This document shows positions 12,201 through 24,164 of a stretch of DNA of 64,000 nt, piece by piece (the stretch's first letter is position 1; each line of letters opens with the position of its first letter). The position numbers were made by a program, and so were the translations under genes. The DNA is taken from NCBI RefSeq assembly GCF_963259705.1, contig NC_081841.1:117871033-117935032 (forward strand), read 5' to 3'. Below the pieces are notes generated by a model that ran no database searches, was not told the origin of the DNA, and saw nothing but the letters and a program-made list of their open reading frames with translations. The DNA is from Myotis daubentonii. Its lineage: Eukaryota > Chordata > Mammalia > Chiroptera > Vespertilionidae.

Positions 12201-13454
12201 CGTTTTTTGACTGAAACAGTTTATACTGTGAATGTTGTAGTATATACTTCTTAGGAAACTGTAAAAATGTGGTAAAACTCTTAAAATACACAATTATCTT
12301 TCAAGGAAATGATTATGAACTTGTGAAAAACTGTTGAAACACGAGTAAATAGAATCTAAATAAGTTTAATGCCGAATTCAATTACCCAGATTACAGGTAT
12401 AAAGCTCTGAAGTGTTGAGAATTCTGATAATATTAACAACACCGGGTATTTTATGTGGCGTTTTCACAAAAATGTCATTTCCAACAGGAAGAATTCCTGT
12501 TTATAGAGCTCAGAAGTTCTGTATAAAGCTTTCAAATGAGGAGTGTACTGTTTATGTTTAACATTGAGACTTAATTGGCGTGCCGTTTTTTGACAGAAAC
12601 AGTTTACATCCTGAAGGTTCTAGTATACACTTCTAAGAAATATGTCAAATTGTGGTAAAACTCTTAGAATACACAATTATATTCCCAGAAAATGAATATG
12701 AACGTGTAAGAAGCAGTTGAAACACAAGTAAATAGAATGTACCTACATTTAGTGCTGAGTTCAATTACTGACATTAGAGGTAGAAAGCTCTGAAATGACG
12801 AGAATTCTGATAATATTAACAACTCCCGCAATTTTAAGTGGCGTTTCCACAAAAATGTCATTTCAAACGGGAAGTATTCCTATTTATAGAGCTCAGAAGT
12901 TCTGTATAAAGCTTTCAAATGAGGAGTGCACTGTTTATGTTTAACATTGAGACTTAATTGGCGTGCCGTTTTTTGACAGAAACAGTTTACATCCTGAAGG
13001 TTCTAGTATACACTTCTAAGAAATATGTCAAATTGTGGTAAAACTCTTAAAATACACAATTATATTGCCGTGAAATGAATATGAACGTGTAAGAAGCAGT
13101 AGAAACACAAGTAAATAGAATCTAACTACATTTACTGCCGAGTTCAATTACCGAGATTACATGTAGAAAGCTATGAAATGACGCGAATTCTGATAATATT
13201 AACGACACCGGACATTTTATGTGGCATTTTCAAAAAATGTCATTTCAAACAGGAAGAATTCCTGTTTATAGAACTCAGAACTTTTGTTCAAAGCTTAAAG
13301 GAGGAGAATACGGTTAATGTTTACAATTGAGGGTGAATTGGCATGGCGTTATTTGACTGAAACAGTTTATATCCTGAAGGTTCTAGTATACACTTCTAAG
13401 GAAAACGTCAAATTGTATTAAAACTCTTAAAATACACAATTATATTCCCAGAAA
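9225..13454. repeat. 4230-bp segmental tandem duplication, copy 2
   Basis: Monomer starts are 9225, 9607, 9988, 10395, 10778, 11160, 11543, 11926, 12309, 12692 and 13075, each 4230 bp after its partner. I see almost no differences between the copies; the repeated minus-strand open frames here translate identically to those in copy 1. This makes it one of the most recent events in the left half. The right edge is where 13455 (GTACCTACATTTACTGC head) no longer resembles 9225 (CTGTAACTACATTTAGTGC). Confidence 0.92.
10345..10394. repeat. 25-bp direct duplication at a monomer junction (third copy)
   Basis: This is the third copy of the doubled 25-mer (10345-10369 and 10370-10394), exactly 4230 bp after the second. 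It was carried by the later 4230-bp duplication. No other X monomer in the window has it. Confidence 0.95.
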
Positions 13455-16400
13455 ATGAATATGAACGTGTAAGAAGCAGTTGAAACACAAGTAAATAGAA
13501 TGTACCTACATTTACTGCTGAGTTCAATTACTGACTTTAGAGGTAGAAAGCTATGAAATGACGAGATTCTGATAATAGTAACAACTCTCGCTTTTTAAGT
13601 GGCGTTTCCACAAAAATGTCATTCCAAACAGGAGGAATTCCTGTTCATAGAGCTCAGAAGTTGTGTATAAAGCTTTTAAATGAGGAGTCTACTGTTTATG
13701 TTTAACATTGAGACTTAATTGGCCAGGCGTTTTTTGACTGAAACAGTTTATACTGTGAATGTTCTAGTATATACTTCTTAGGAAACTGTAAAAATGTCGT
13801 AAAACTCTTAAAATACACAATTATCTTTCAAGGAAATGATTATGAACTTGTGAAAAACTGTTGAAACACGAGTAAATAGAATCTAAATAAGTTTAATGCC
13901 GAATTCAATGACCCAGATTACAAGTATAAAGCTCTGAAGTTTCGAGAATTCTGATAATATTAACAACACTGGGTATTTTATGTGGCGTATTCACAAAAAT
14001 GTCATTTCAAACAGGAAGAATTCCTGTTTATAGAACTCAGAACTTTTGTTTAAAGCTTTTAAATGAGGAGAATACTGTTAATGTTTACAATTGAGGTTGA
14101 ATAGGCGTGGCGTTTTTCGACTGAAACAGTTTATATCCTGAAGGTTCTAGTATATACTCCTAAGGAAAACGTCAAATTGTGGTAAAACTCTTAGAATACA
14201 CAATTGAATTCCCGGGAAATGAATATGAACGTGTAAGAAGCAGTTGAAACACAAGTAAATAGATTGTAACTACTTTTAGTGCTGAGTTCAATTACTGAGA
14301 TTAGAGGTAGAAAGCTCTGAAATGACGAGAATTCTGATAATATTAACAACTCCGGCTATTTTAAGTGGCGTTTTCACAAAAATGTCATTTACAACAGGAA
14401 GAATTCCTGTTTATAGAGCTCAGAAGTTTTGTATCAAGCTTTCAAATGAGGAGTGTACTGTTTATGTTTAACATTGAGACTTAATTGGCGTGCCGTTTTT
14501 TGACAGAAACAGTTTACATCCTGAAGGTTCTAGTATACACTTCTAAGAAATATGTCAAATTGTGGTAAAACTCTTAGAATACACAATTATATTCCCAGAA
14601 AATTAATATGAACGTGTAAGAAGCAGTAGAAACACAAGTAAATAGAATGTACCTACATTTAGTGCTGAGTTCAATTACTGACATTAGAGGTAGAAAGTAC
14701 TGAAATGACGAGAATTCTGATAATATTAACAACTCCCGCTATTCTAAGTGGCGTTTCCACAAAAATGTCATTCCAAACAGGAAGAATTCCTGTTTATAGA
14801 GCTCAGAAGTTGTGTATAAAGCTTTTAAATGAGGAGTGTACTGTTTATGTTTAACATTGAGACATAATTGGCCAGGCGTTTTTTGACTGAAACAGTTTAT
14901 ACTGTCAATGTTCTAGTATATACTTCTTAGGAAACTGTAAAAATGTGGTAAAACTCTTAAAATACACAATTATCTTTCAAGGAAATGATTATGAACTTGT
15001 GAAAAACTGTTGAAACATGAGTAAATAGAACCTAACTAAATTTAATGCCCAATTCAATTACCGAGATTACAGATAGAAAGCTCTGAAATGTCGCGAATTC
15101 TGATAATATTAACAACTCCGGCTATTTTAAGTGGCGTTTTCACAAAAATGTCATTTCCAACAGGAAGAATTCCTGTTTATAGAGCTCAGAAGTTCTGTAT
15201 AAAGCTTTCAAATGAGGAGTGTACTGTTTATGTTTAACATTGAGACTTAATTGGCGTGCCGTTTTTTGACAGAAACAGTTTACATCCTGAAGGTTCTAGT
15301 ATACACTTCTAAGAAATATGTCAAATTGTGGTAAAACTCTTAGAATACACAATTATATTCCCAGAAAATGAATATGAACGTGTAAGAAGCAGTTGAAACA
15401 CAAGTAAATAGAATGTACCTACATTTAGTGCTGAGTTCAATTATTGACATTAGAGGTAGAAAGCTCTGAAATGACAAGAATTCTGATAATATTAACAACT
15501 CCCGCAATTTTAAGTGGCGTTTCCACAAAAATGTCATTTCAAACGGGAAGTATTCCTGTTTATAGAGCTCAGAATTGTGTATAAAGCTTTCAAATGAGGA
15601 GTGCACTGTTTATGTTTAACATTGAGACTTAATTGGCGTGCCGTTTTTTGACAGAAACAGTTTACATCCTGAAGGTTCTAGTATACACTTCTAAGAAATA
15701 TGTCAAATTGTGGTAAAACTCTTAAAATACACAATTATATTGCCGTGAAATGAATATGAACGTGTAAGAAGCAGTAGAAACACAAGTAAATAGAATCTAA
15801 CTACATTTACTGCCGAGTTCAATTACCGAGATTACATGTAGAAAGCTATGAAATGACGCGAATTCTGATAATATTAACGACACCGGACATTTTATGTGGC
15901 ATTTTCAAAAAATGTCATTTCAAACAGGAAGAATTCCTGTTTATAGAACTCAGAACTTTTGTTCAAAGCTTAAAGGAGGAGAATACGGTTAATGTTTACA
16001 ATTGAGGGTGAATTGGCATGGCGTTATTTGACTGAAACAGTTTATATCCTGAAGGTTCTAGTATACACTTCTAAGGAAAACGTCAAATTGTATTAAAACT
16101 CTTAAAATACACAATCATATTCCCAGAAAATGAATATGAACGTGTAAGAACCAGTTGAAACACAAGTAAATAGAATGTACCTCCATTTAGTGCTGAGTTC
16201 AATTACTGACATTAGAGGTAGAAAGCTATGAAATGACGAGATTCTGATAATAGTAACAACTCTCGCTTTTTAAGTGGCGTTTCCACAAAAATGTCATTCC
16301 AAACAGGAAGAATTCCTTTTCATAGAGCTCAGAAGTTGTGTATAAAGCTTTTAAATGAGGAGTCTACTGTTTATGTTTAACATTGAGACTTAATTGGCCA

Positions 16401-16949
16401 GGCGTTTTTTGGCTGAAACAGTTTATACTGTGAATGTTCTAGTATATACTTCTTAGGAAACTGTAAAACTGTGGTAAAACTCTTAAAATACACAATTATC
16501 TTTCAAGGAAATGATTATGAACTTGTGAAAAACTGTTGAAACACGAGTAAATAGAATCTAAATAAGTTTAATGCCGAATTCAATGACCCAGATTACAAGT
16601 ATAAAGCTCTGAAGTTTCGAGAATTCTGATAATATTAACAACACTGGGTATTTTATGTGGCGTATTCACAAAAATGTCATTTCAAACAGGAAGAATTCCT
16701 GTTTATAGAACTCAGAACTTTTGTTTAAAGCTTTTAAATGAGGAGAATACTGTTAATGTTTACAATTGAGGTTGAATAGGCGTGGCGTTTTTTGACTGAA
16801 ACAGTTTATATCCTGAAGGTTCTAGTATATACTCCTAAGGAAAACGTCAAATTGTGGTAAAACTCTTAGAATACACAATTGAATTCCCGGGAAATGAATA
16901 TGAACGTGTAAGAAGCAGTTGAAACACAAGTAAATAGAATGTACCTACA
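13455..16949. repeat. Seven-monomer (~2675 bp) unit and a partial second copy
   Basis: Monomer starts are 13455 P, 13836 T, 14219 X, 14602 P, 14985 T, 15368 P, 15750 G, 16130 P, 16511 T and 16894 X. The stretch from about 12430 to 14270 recurs at +2675 (about 15105 to 16945). Shared tags are GATTCTGATAATAGTAACAA with CGCTTTTTAAG (13563, 16238), GTGGCGTATTCACAAAA (13982, 16657) and the CAAAAAATG and CTTAAAGGAGG variants. The two copies differ more than those of the 4230-bp unit. The monomer order (P-T-X-P-T-P-G) differs from the seven-monomer HOR found after 29.9 kb, so equal monomer number does not mean the same unit. Confidence 0.75.
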
Positions 16950-19245
16950 TTTAGTGCTGAGTTCAATTACTGACATTAGAGGTAGAAAGCTATGAAATGA
17001 CGAGATTCTGATAATAGTAATAACTCTCGCTTTTTAAGTGGCGTTTCCACAAAAATGTCATTCCAAACAGGAAGAATTCCTGTTCATAGAGCTCAGAAGT
17101 TGTGTATAAAGCTTTTAAATGAGGAGTCTACTGTTTATGTTTAACATTGAGACTTAATTGGCCAGGCGTTTTTTGACTGAAACAGTTTATACTGTGAATG
17201 TTCTAGTATATACTTCTTAGGAAACTGTAAAAATGTGGTAAAACTCTTAAAATACACAATTATCTTTCAAGGAAATGATTATGAACTTGTCAAAAACTGT
17301 TGAAACACGAGTAAATAGAATCTAAATAAGTTTAATGCCGAATTCAATGACCCAGATTACAAGTATAAAGCTCTGAAGTTTCGAAAATTCTGATAATATT
17401 AACAACACTGGGTATTTTATGTGGCGTATTCACAAAAATGTCATTTCAAACAGGAAGAATTCCTGTTTATAGAACTCAGAACTTTTGTTTAAAGCTCTTA
17501 AATGAGGAGAATACTGTTAATGTTTACAATTGAGGTTGAATAGGCGTGGCGTTTTTTGACTGAAACAGTTTATATCCTGAAGGTTCTAGTATATACTCCT
17601 AAGGAAAACGTCAAATTGTGGTAAAACTCTTAGAATACACAATTGAATTCCCGGGAAATGAATATGAACGTGTAAGAAGCAGTTGAAACACAAGTAAATA
17701 GATTGTAACTACATTTAGTGCTGAGTTCAATTACTGAGATTAGAGGTAGAAAGCTCTGAAATGACGCGAATTCTGATAATATTAACAATTCCCGCTATTT
17801 TAAGTGGCGTTTCCACAAAAATGTCATTTCAAACAGGAAGATTTCCTGTTTATAGAGCTCAGAAGTTGTGTATAAAGCTTTTAAATGAGGAGTCTACCGT
17901 TTATGTTAAACATTGAGACTTAATTGGCCAGGCGTTTTTTGACTGAAACAGTTTATACTGTGAATGTTCTAGTATATACTTCTTAGGAAACTGTAAAAAT
18001 GTGGTAAAACTCTTAAAATACACAATTATTTTTCAAGGAAATGATTAGGAACTTGTGAAAAACTGTTGAAACACGAGTAAATAGAATCTAACTAAATTTA
18101 ATGCCCAATTCAATTACCGAGATTAAAGGTATAAAGCTCTGAAATGATGAGAATTCTGGTAATATTAACAACACCGGGTATTTTATGTGGCGTTTTCACA
18201 AAAATGTCATTTCAAACAGGAAGAATTCCTGTTTATAGAACTCAGAACTTGTGTTTAAAGCTTTTAAATGAGGAGAATACTGTTAATGTTTACAATTGAG
18301 GTTGAATAGGCGTGGCATTTTTTGACTGAAACAGTTTATATCCTGAAGGTTCTAGTATATACTCCTAAGGAAAACGTCAAATTGTGGTAAAACTCTTAGA
18401 ATACACAATTGAATTCCCGGGAAATGAATATGAACGTGTAAGAAGCAGTTGAAACACAAGTAAATAGATTGTAACTACATTTAGTGCTGAGTTCAATTAC
18501 TGAGATTAGAGGTAGAAAGCTCTGAAATGACGCGAATTCTGATAATATTAACAATTCCCTCTATTTTAAGTGGCGTTTCCACAAAAATGTCATTTCAAAC
18601 AGGAAGATTTCCTGTTTATAGAGCTCAGAAGTTGTGTATAAAGCTTTTAAATGAGGAGTCTACCGTTTATGTTAAACATTGAGACTTAATTGGCCAGGCG
18701 TTTTTTGACTGAAACAGTTTATACTGTGAATGTTCTAGTATATACTTCTTAGGAAACTGTAAAAATGTGGTAAAACTCTTAAAATACACAATTATTTTTC
18801 AAGGAAATGATTATGAACTTGTGAAAAACTGTTGAAACACGAGTAAATAGAATCTAACTAAATTTAATGCCCAATTCAATTACCGAGATTAAAGGTATAA
18901 AGCTCTGAAATGATGAGAATTCTGGTAATATTAACAACACCGGGTATTTTATGTGGCGTTTTCACAAAAATGTCATTTCAAACAGGAAGAATTCCTGTTT
19001 ATAAAACTCAGAACTTGTGTTTAAAGCTTTTAAATGAGGAGAATACTGTTAATGTTTACAATTGAGGTTGAATAGGCGTGGCGTTTTTTGACTGAAACAG
19101 TTTATATCCTGAAGGTTCTAGTATATACTCCTAAGGAAAACGTCAAATTGTGGTAAAACTCTTAGAATACACAAGTGAATTCCCGGGAAATGAATATGAA
19201 CGTGTAAGAAGCAGTTGAAACACAAGTAAATAGATTGTAACTACA
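16950..19245. repeat. 2296-bp six-monomer (three-dimer) unit, copy 1
   Basis: It spans monomers starting at 17275 T, 17658 X, 18041 T, 18424 X, 18807 T and 19190 X, plus the tail of 16894. Tags recurring 2296 bp later are GATAATAGTAATAACTCTCG near 17000, GAACTTGTCAAAAACTG (17282), TTTCGAAAATTC near 17390 and AAAGCTCTTAAATG near 17490. Private changes in this copy include GATTAGGAAC at 18044 and ATTCCCTCTA near 18555. Confidence 0.85.
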
Positions 19246-22200
19246 TTTAGTGCTGAGTTCAATTACTGACATTAGAGGTAGAAAGCTATGAAATGACGAG
19301 ATTCTGATAATAGTAATAACTCTCGCTTTTTAAGTGGCGTTTCCACAAAAATGTCATTCCAAACAGGAAGAATTCCTGTTCATAGAGCTCAGAAGTTGTG
19401 TATAAAGCTTTTAAATGAGGAGTCTACTGTTTATGTTTAACATTGAGACTTAATTGGCCAGGCGTTTTTTGACTGAAACAGTTTATACTGTGAATGTTCT
19501 AGTATATACTTCTTAGGAAACTGTAAAAATGTGGTAAAACTCTTAAAATACACAATTATCTTTCAAGGAAATGATTATGAACTTGTCAAAAACTGTTGAA
19601 ACACGAGTAAATAGAATCTAAATAAGTTTAATGCCGAATTCAATGACCCAGATTACAAGTATAAAGCTCTGAAGTTTCGAAAATTCTGATAATATTAACA
19701 ACACTGGGTATTTTATGTGGCGTATTCACAAAAATGTCATTTCAAACAGGAAGAATTCCTGTTTATAGAACTCAGAACTTTTGTTTAAAGCTCTTAAATG
19801 AGGAGAATACTGTTAATGTTTACAATTGAGGTTGAATAGGCGTGGCGTTTTTTGACTGAAACAGTTTATATCCTGAAGGTTCTAGTATATACTCCTAAGG
19901 AAAACGTCAAATTGTGGTAAAACTCTTAGAATACACAATTGAATTCCCGGGAAATGAATATGAACGTGTAAGAAGCAGTTGAAACACAAGTAAATAGATT
20001 GTAACTACATTTAGTGCTGAGTTCAATTACTGAGATTAGAGGTAGAAAGCTCTGAAATGACGCGAATTCTGATAATATTAACAATTCCCGCTATTTTAAG
20101 TGGCGTTTCCACAAAAATGTCATTTCAAACAGGAAGATTTCCTGTTTATAGAGCTCAGAAGTTGTGTATAAAGCTTTTAAATGAGGAGTCTACCGTTTAT
20201 GTTAAACATTGAGACTTAATTGGCCAGGCGTTTTTTGACTGAAACAGTTTATACTGTGAATGTTCTAGTATATACTTCTTAGGAAACTGTAAAAATGTGG
20301 TAAAACTCTTAAAATACACAATTATCTTTCAAGGAAATGATTATGAACTTGTGAAAAACTGTTGAAACACGAGTAAATAGAATCTAACTAAATTTAATGC
20401 CCAATTCAATTACCGAGATTAAAGGTATAAAGCTCTGAAATGATGAGAATTCTGGTAATATTAACAACACCGGGTATTTTATGTGGCGTTTTCACAAAAA
20501 TGTCATTTCAAACAGGAAGAATTCCTGTTTATAGAACTCAGAACTTGTGTTTAAAGCTTTTAAATGAGGAGAATACTGTTAATGTTTACAATTGAGGTTG
20601 AATAGGCGTGGCGTTTTTTGACTGAAACAGTTTATATCCTGAAGGTTCTAGTATATACTCCTAAGGAAAACGTCAAATTGTGGTAAAACTCTTAGAATAC
20701 ACAATTGAATTCCCGGGAAATGAATATGAACGTGTAAGAAGCAGTTGAAACACAAGTAAATAGATTGTAACTACATTTAGTGCTGAGTTCAATTACTGAG
20801 ATTAGAGGTAGAAAGCTCTGAAATGACGCGAATTCTGATAATATTAACAATTCCCGCTATTTTAAGTGGCGTTTCCACAAAAATGTCATTTCAAACAGGA
20901 AGATTTCCTGTTTATAGAGCTCAGAAGTTGTGTATAAAGCTTTTAAATGAGGAGTCTACCGTTTATGTTAAACATTGAGACTTAATTGGCCAGGCGTTTT
21001 TTGACTGAAACAGTTTATACTGTGAATGTTCTAGTATATACTTCTTAGGAAACTGTAAAAATGTGGTAAAACTCTTAAAATACACAATTATTTTTCAAGG
21101 AAATGATTATGAACTTGTGAAAAACTGTTGAAACACGAGTAAATAGAATCTAACTAAATTTAATGCCCAATTCAATTACCGAGATTAAAGGTATAAAGCT
21201 CTGAAATGATGAGAATTCTGGTAATATTAACAACACCGGGTATTTTATGTGGCGTTTTCACAAAAATGTCATTTCAAACAGGAAGAATTCCTGTTTATAA
21301 AACTCAGAACTTGTGTTTAAAGCTTTTAAATGAGGAGAATACTGTTAATGTTTACAATTGAGGTTGAATAGGCGTGGCGTTTTTTGACTGAAACAGTTTA
21401 TATCCTGAAGGTTCTAGTATATACTCCTAAGGAAAACGTCAAATTGTGGTAAAACTCTTAGAATACACAATTGAATTCCCGGGAAATGAATATGAACGTG
21501 TAAGAAGCAGTTGAAACACAAGTAAATAGATTGTAACTACATTTAGTGCTGAGTTCAATTACTGAGATTAGAGGTAGAAAGCTCTGAAATGACGCGAATT
21601 CTGATAATATTAACAATTCCCGCTATTTTAAGTGGCGTTTCCACAAAAATGTCATTTCAAACAGGAAGATTTCCTGTTTATAGAGCTCAGAAGTTGTGTA
21701 TAAAGCTTTTAAATGAGGAGTCTACCGTTTATGTTAAACATTGAGACTTAATTGGCCAGGCGTTTTTTGACTGAAACAGTTTATACTGTGAATGTTCTAG
21801 TATATACTTCTTAGGAAACTGTAAAAATGTGGTAAAACTCTTAAAATACACAATTATTTTTCAAGGAAATGATTATGAACTTGTGAAAAACTGTTGAAAC
21901 ACGAGTAAATAGAATCTAACTAAATTTAATGCCCAATTCAATTACCGAGATTAAAGGTATAAAGCTCTGAAATGATGAGAATTCTGGTAATATTAACAAC
22001 ACCGGGTATTTTATGTGGCGTTTTCACAAAAATGTCATTTCAAACAGGAAGAATTCCTGTTTATAAAACTCAGAACTTGTGTTTAAAGCTTTTAAATGAG
22101 GAGAATACTGTTAATGTTTACAATTGAGGTTGAATAGGCGTGGCGTTTTTTGACTGAAACAGTTTATATCCTGAAGGTTCTAGTATATACTCCTAAGGAA

Positions 22201-22251
22201 AACGTCAAATTGTGGTAAAACTCTTAGAATACACAATTATATTCCCTGAAA
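17275..22251. repeat. T-X dimer array, 766-bp period
   Basis: T monomers (17275, 18041, 18807, 19571, 20337, 21103, 21869) alternate strictly with X monomers (17658, 18424, 19190, 19954, 20720, 21486), giving a 764-766-bp dimer period. Every X junction carries CCCGGG. T monomers from 18041 on use the CTAACTAAATTTAATGCCC head with GATTAAAGGTATAAAG, except the pair at 17275 and 19571. This is the simplest HOR in the window and is overlaid by the 2296-bp duplication. Confidence 0.9.
19246..21541. repeat. 2296-bp six-monomer (three-dimer) unit, copy 2
   Basis: Monomer starts are 19571 T, 19954 X, 20337 T, 20720 X, 21103 T and 21486 X, each 2296 bp after its partner in copy 1. The first dimer keeps GAACTTGTCAAAAACTG and GTGGCGTATTCAC. 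Homology stops in the 21486 monomer, which has ATTAACAATTCCCGC and not the AGTAATAACTCTCG form of 19190. Confidence 0.85.
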
Positions 22252-24164
22252 ATGAATATGAACGTGTAAGAAGCAGTTGAAACACAAGTAAATAGAATCT
22301 AACTACATTTAGTGCTGAGTTCAATTACTGACATTAGAGGTAGAAAGCTCTGAAATGACGAGATTCTGATAATATTAACAACTCCCGCTATTTTAAGTGG
22401 CGTTTCCACAAAAATGTCATTTCAAACAGGAAGAATTCCTGTTTATAGAGCTCAGAAGTTGCGTATAAAGCTTTTAAATGAGGAGTCTACTGTTTATGTT
22501 TAACATTGAGACTTAATTGGCCTGGCGTTTTTTGACTGAAACAGTTTATATCCTGAAGGTTCTAGAATATACTCCTAAGAAAAATGTCAAATAGTGGTAA
22601 ACTCTTAAAATACACAATTATATTCCAGGGAAATGAATATGAACTTGTAACAAACAGTTGAAACACGAGTAAATAGAGTCTAACTCCATTTAATGCCGAG
22701 TTCATTTACCTAGACTACAGGTAGAAAGCTCTGAAATGACGCGAATTCTGATAATATTAACAACTCCGGCTATTTTAAGTGGCGTTTTCACAAAAATGTC
22801 ATTTCCATCAGGAAGAATTCCTGTTTATAGAGCTCAGAAGTTCTGTATAAAGCTTTGAAATGAGTAGTGTACTGTTTATGTTTAACATTGAGACTTAATT
22901 GGCGTGCCGTTTTTTGACAGAAACAGTTTACATCCTGAAGGTTCTAGTATACACTTCTAAGAAATATGACAAATTGTGGTAAAACTCTTAGAATACACAA
23001 TTATATTCCCAGAAAATGAATATGAACGTGTAAGAAGCATTCAAATTGTACACAAGTAAATAGAATCTAACTACATTTACTGCCGAGTTCAATTACCGAG
23101 ATTACAGGTAGAAAGCTATGAAATGACGCGAATTCTGATAATATTAACGACACCGGACATTTTATGTGGCATTTTCACAAAAATGTCATTTCAAACAGGA
23201 AGAATTCCTGTTTATAGAACTCAGAACTTTTGTTCAAAGCTTAAATGAGTAGAATACGGTTAATGTTTACAATTGAGGGTGAATTGGCATGGCGTTATTT
23301 GACTGAAACAGTTTATATCCTGAAGGTTCTAGTATACACTTCTAAGGAAAACGTCAAATTGTGGTAAAACTCTTAGAATACACAATTATATTCCATAAAA
23401 TGAATATGAACCTGTAAGAAGCAGTTGAAACACAAGTAAATAGAATCTAACTACATTTAGTGCAGAGTTCAATTACTGACATTAGAGGTAGAAAGCTCTG
23501 AAATGACGAGATTCTGATAATATTAACAATTCCCGCTATTTTAAGTGGCGTTTCCACAAAAATGTCATTTCAAACAGGAAGAATTCCTGTTTATAGAGCT
23601 CAGAAGTTGTGTATAAAGCTTTTAAATGAGGAGTCTACCGTTTATGTTTAACATTGAGACTTAATTGGCCAGGCGTTTTTTGACTGAAACAGTTTATACT
23701 GTGAATGTTCTAGTATATACTTCTTAGGAAACTGTAAAAATGTGGTAAAACTCTTCAAATACACAATTATCTTTCAAGGAAATGATTATGAACTTGTGAA
23801 AAACTGTTGAAACACAAGTAAATAGAATCTAACTAAATTTAATGCCCAATTCAATTACCGAGATTAAAGGTATAAAGCTCTGAAATGATGAGAATTCTGG
23901 TAATATTAACAACACCGGGTATTTTATGTGGCGTTTTCACAAAAATGTCATTTCAAACAGGAAGAATTCCTGTTTATAGAACTCAGAACTTGTGTTTAAA
24001 GCTTTTAAATGAGGAGAATACTGTTAATGTTTACAATTGAGGTTGAATAGGCGTGGCGTTTTTTGACTGAAACAGTTTATATCATGAAGGTTCCAGTATA
24101 TACTCCTAATGAAAACGTCAAATTGTGGTAAAACTCTTAGAATACAGAATTATATTCCCAGAAA
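22252..24164. repeat. Five-monomer unit (P-R-P/G-S-T), copy 1, left flank
   Basis: Monomer starts are 22252 P, 22633 R, 23016 P/G hybrid, 23400 S and 23782 T. This is the first appearance of the S junction (ATTCCATAA) and of the +4-bp ATTCAAATTGTA head (in 23016). The P monomer has GTTGCGTATAAAG (22459) and ends AGAATATACTCC, so it looks like a fusion of the core's P1 head with a G1-like tail. The S monomer has ACAATTCCCGC and the T monomer GATTAAAGG. These variants are absent from the 30-60 kb core but reappear after 60953. Confidence 0.88.

Noticed and set aside
136..15606. Recurrent minus-strand open frames of 61-88 codons, for example 136-366, 3219-3449, 7833-8063, 15340-15606, also 62835-63020
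   Set aside because: They are the same frame read through copies of the satellite. The frame is broken by single changes in most other monomers, and none survives at this length between 15.6 and 62.8 kb despite more than 120 related copies. No start context, splice pattern or recognisable domain supports translation, so they are not genes.
13455..16129. The seven-monomer unit here as an early copy of the 2.68-kb core HOR
   Set aside because: The period is similar (2675 bp) but the order is P-T-X-P-T-P-G with no S or R monomer and no insert-bearing G heads, so the equal monomer count is a coincidence.
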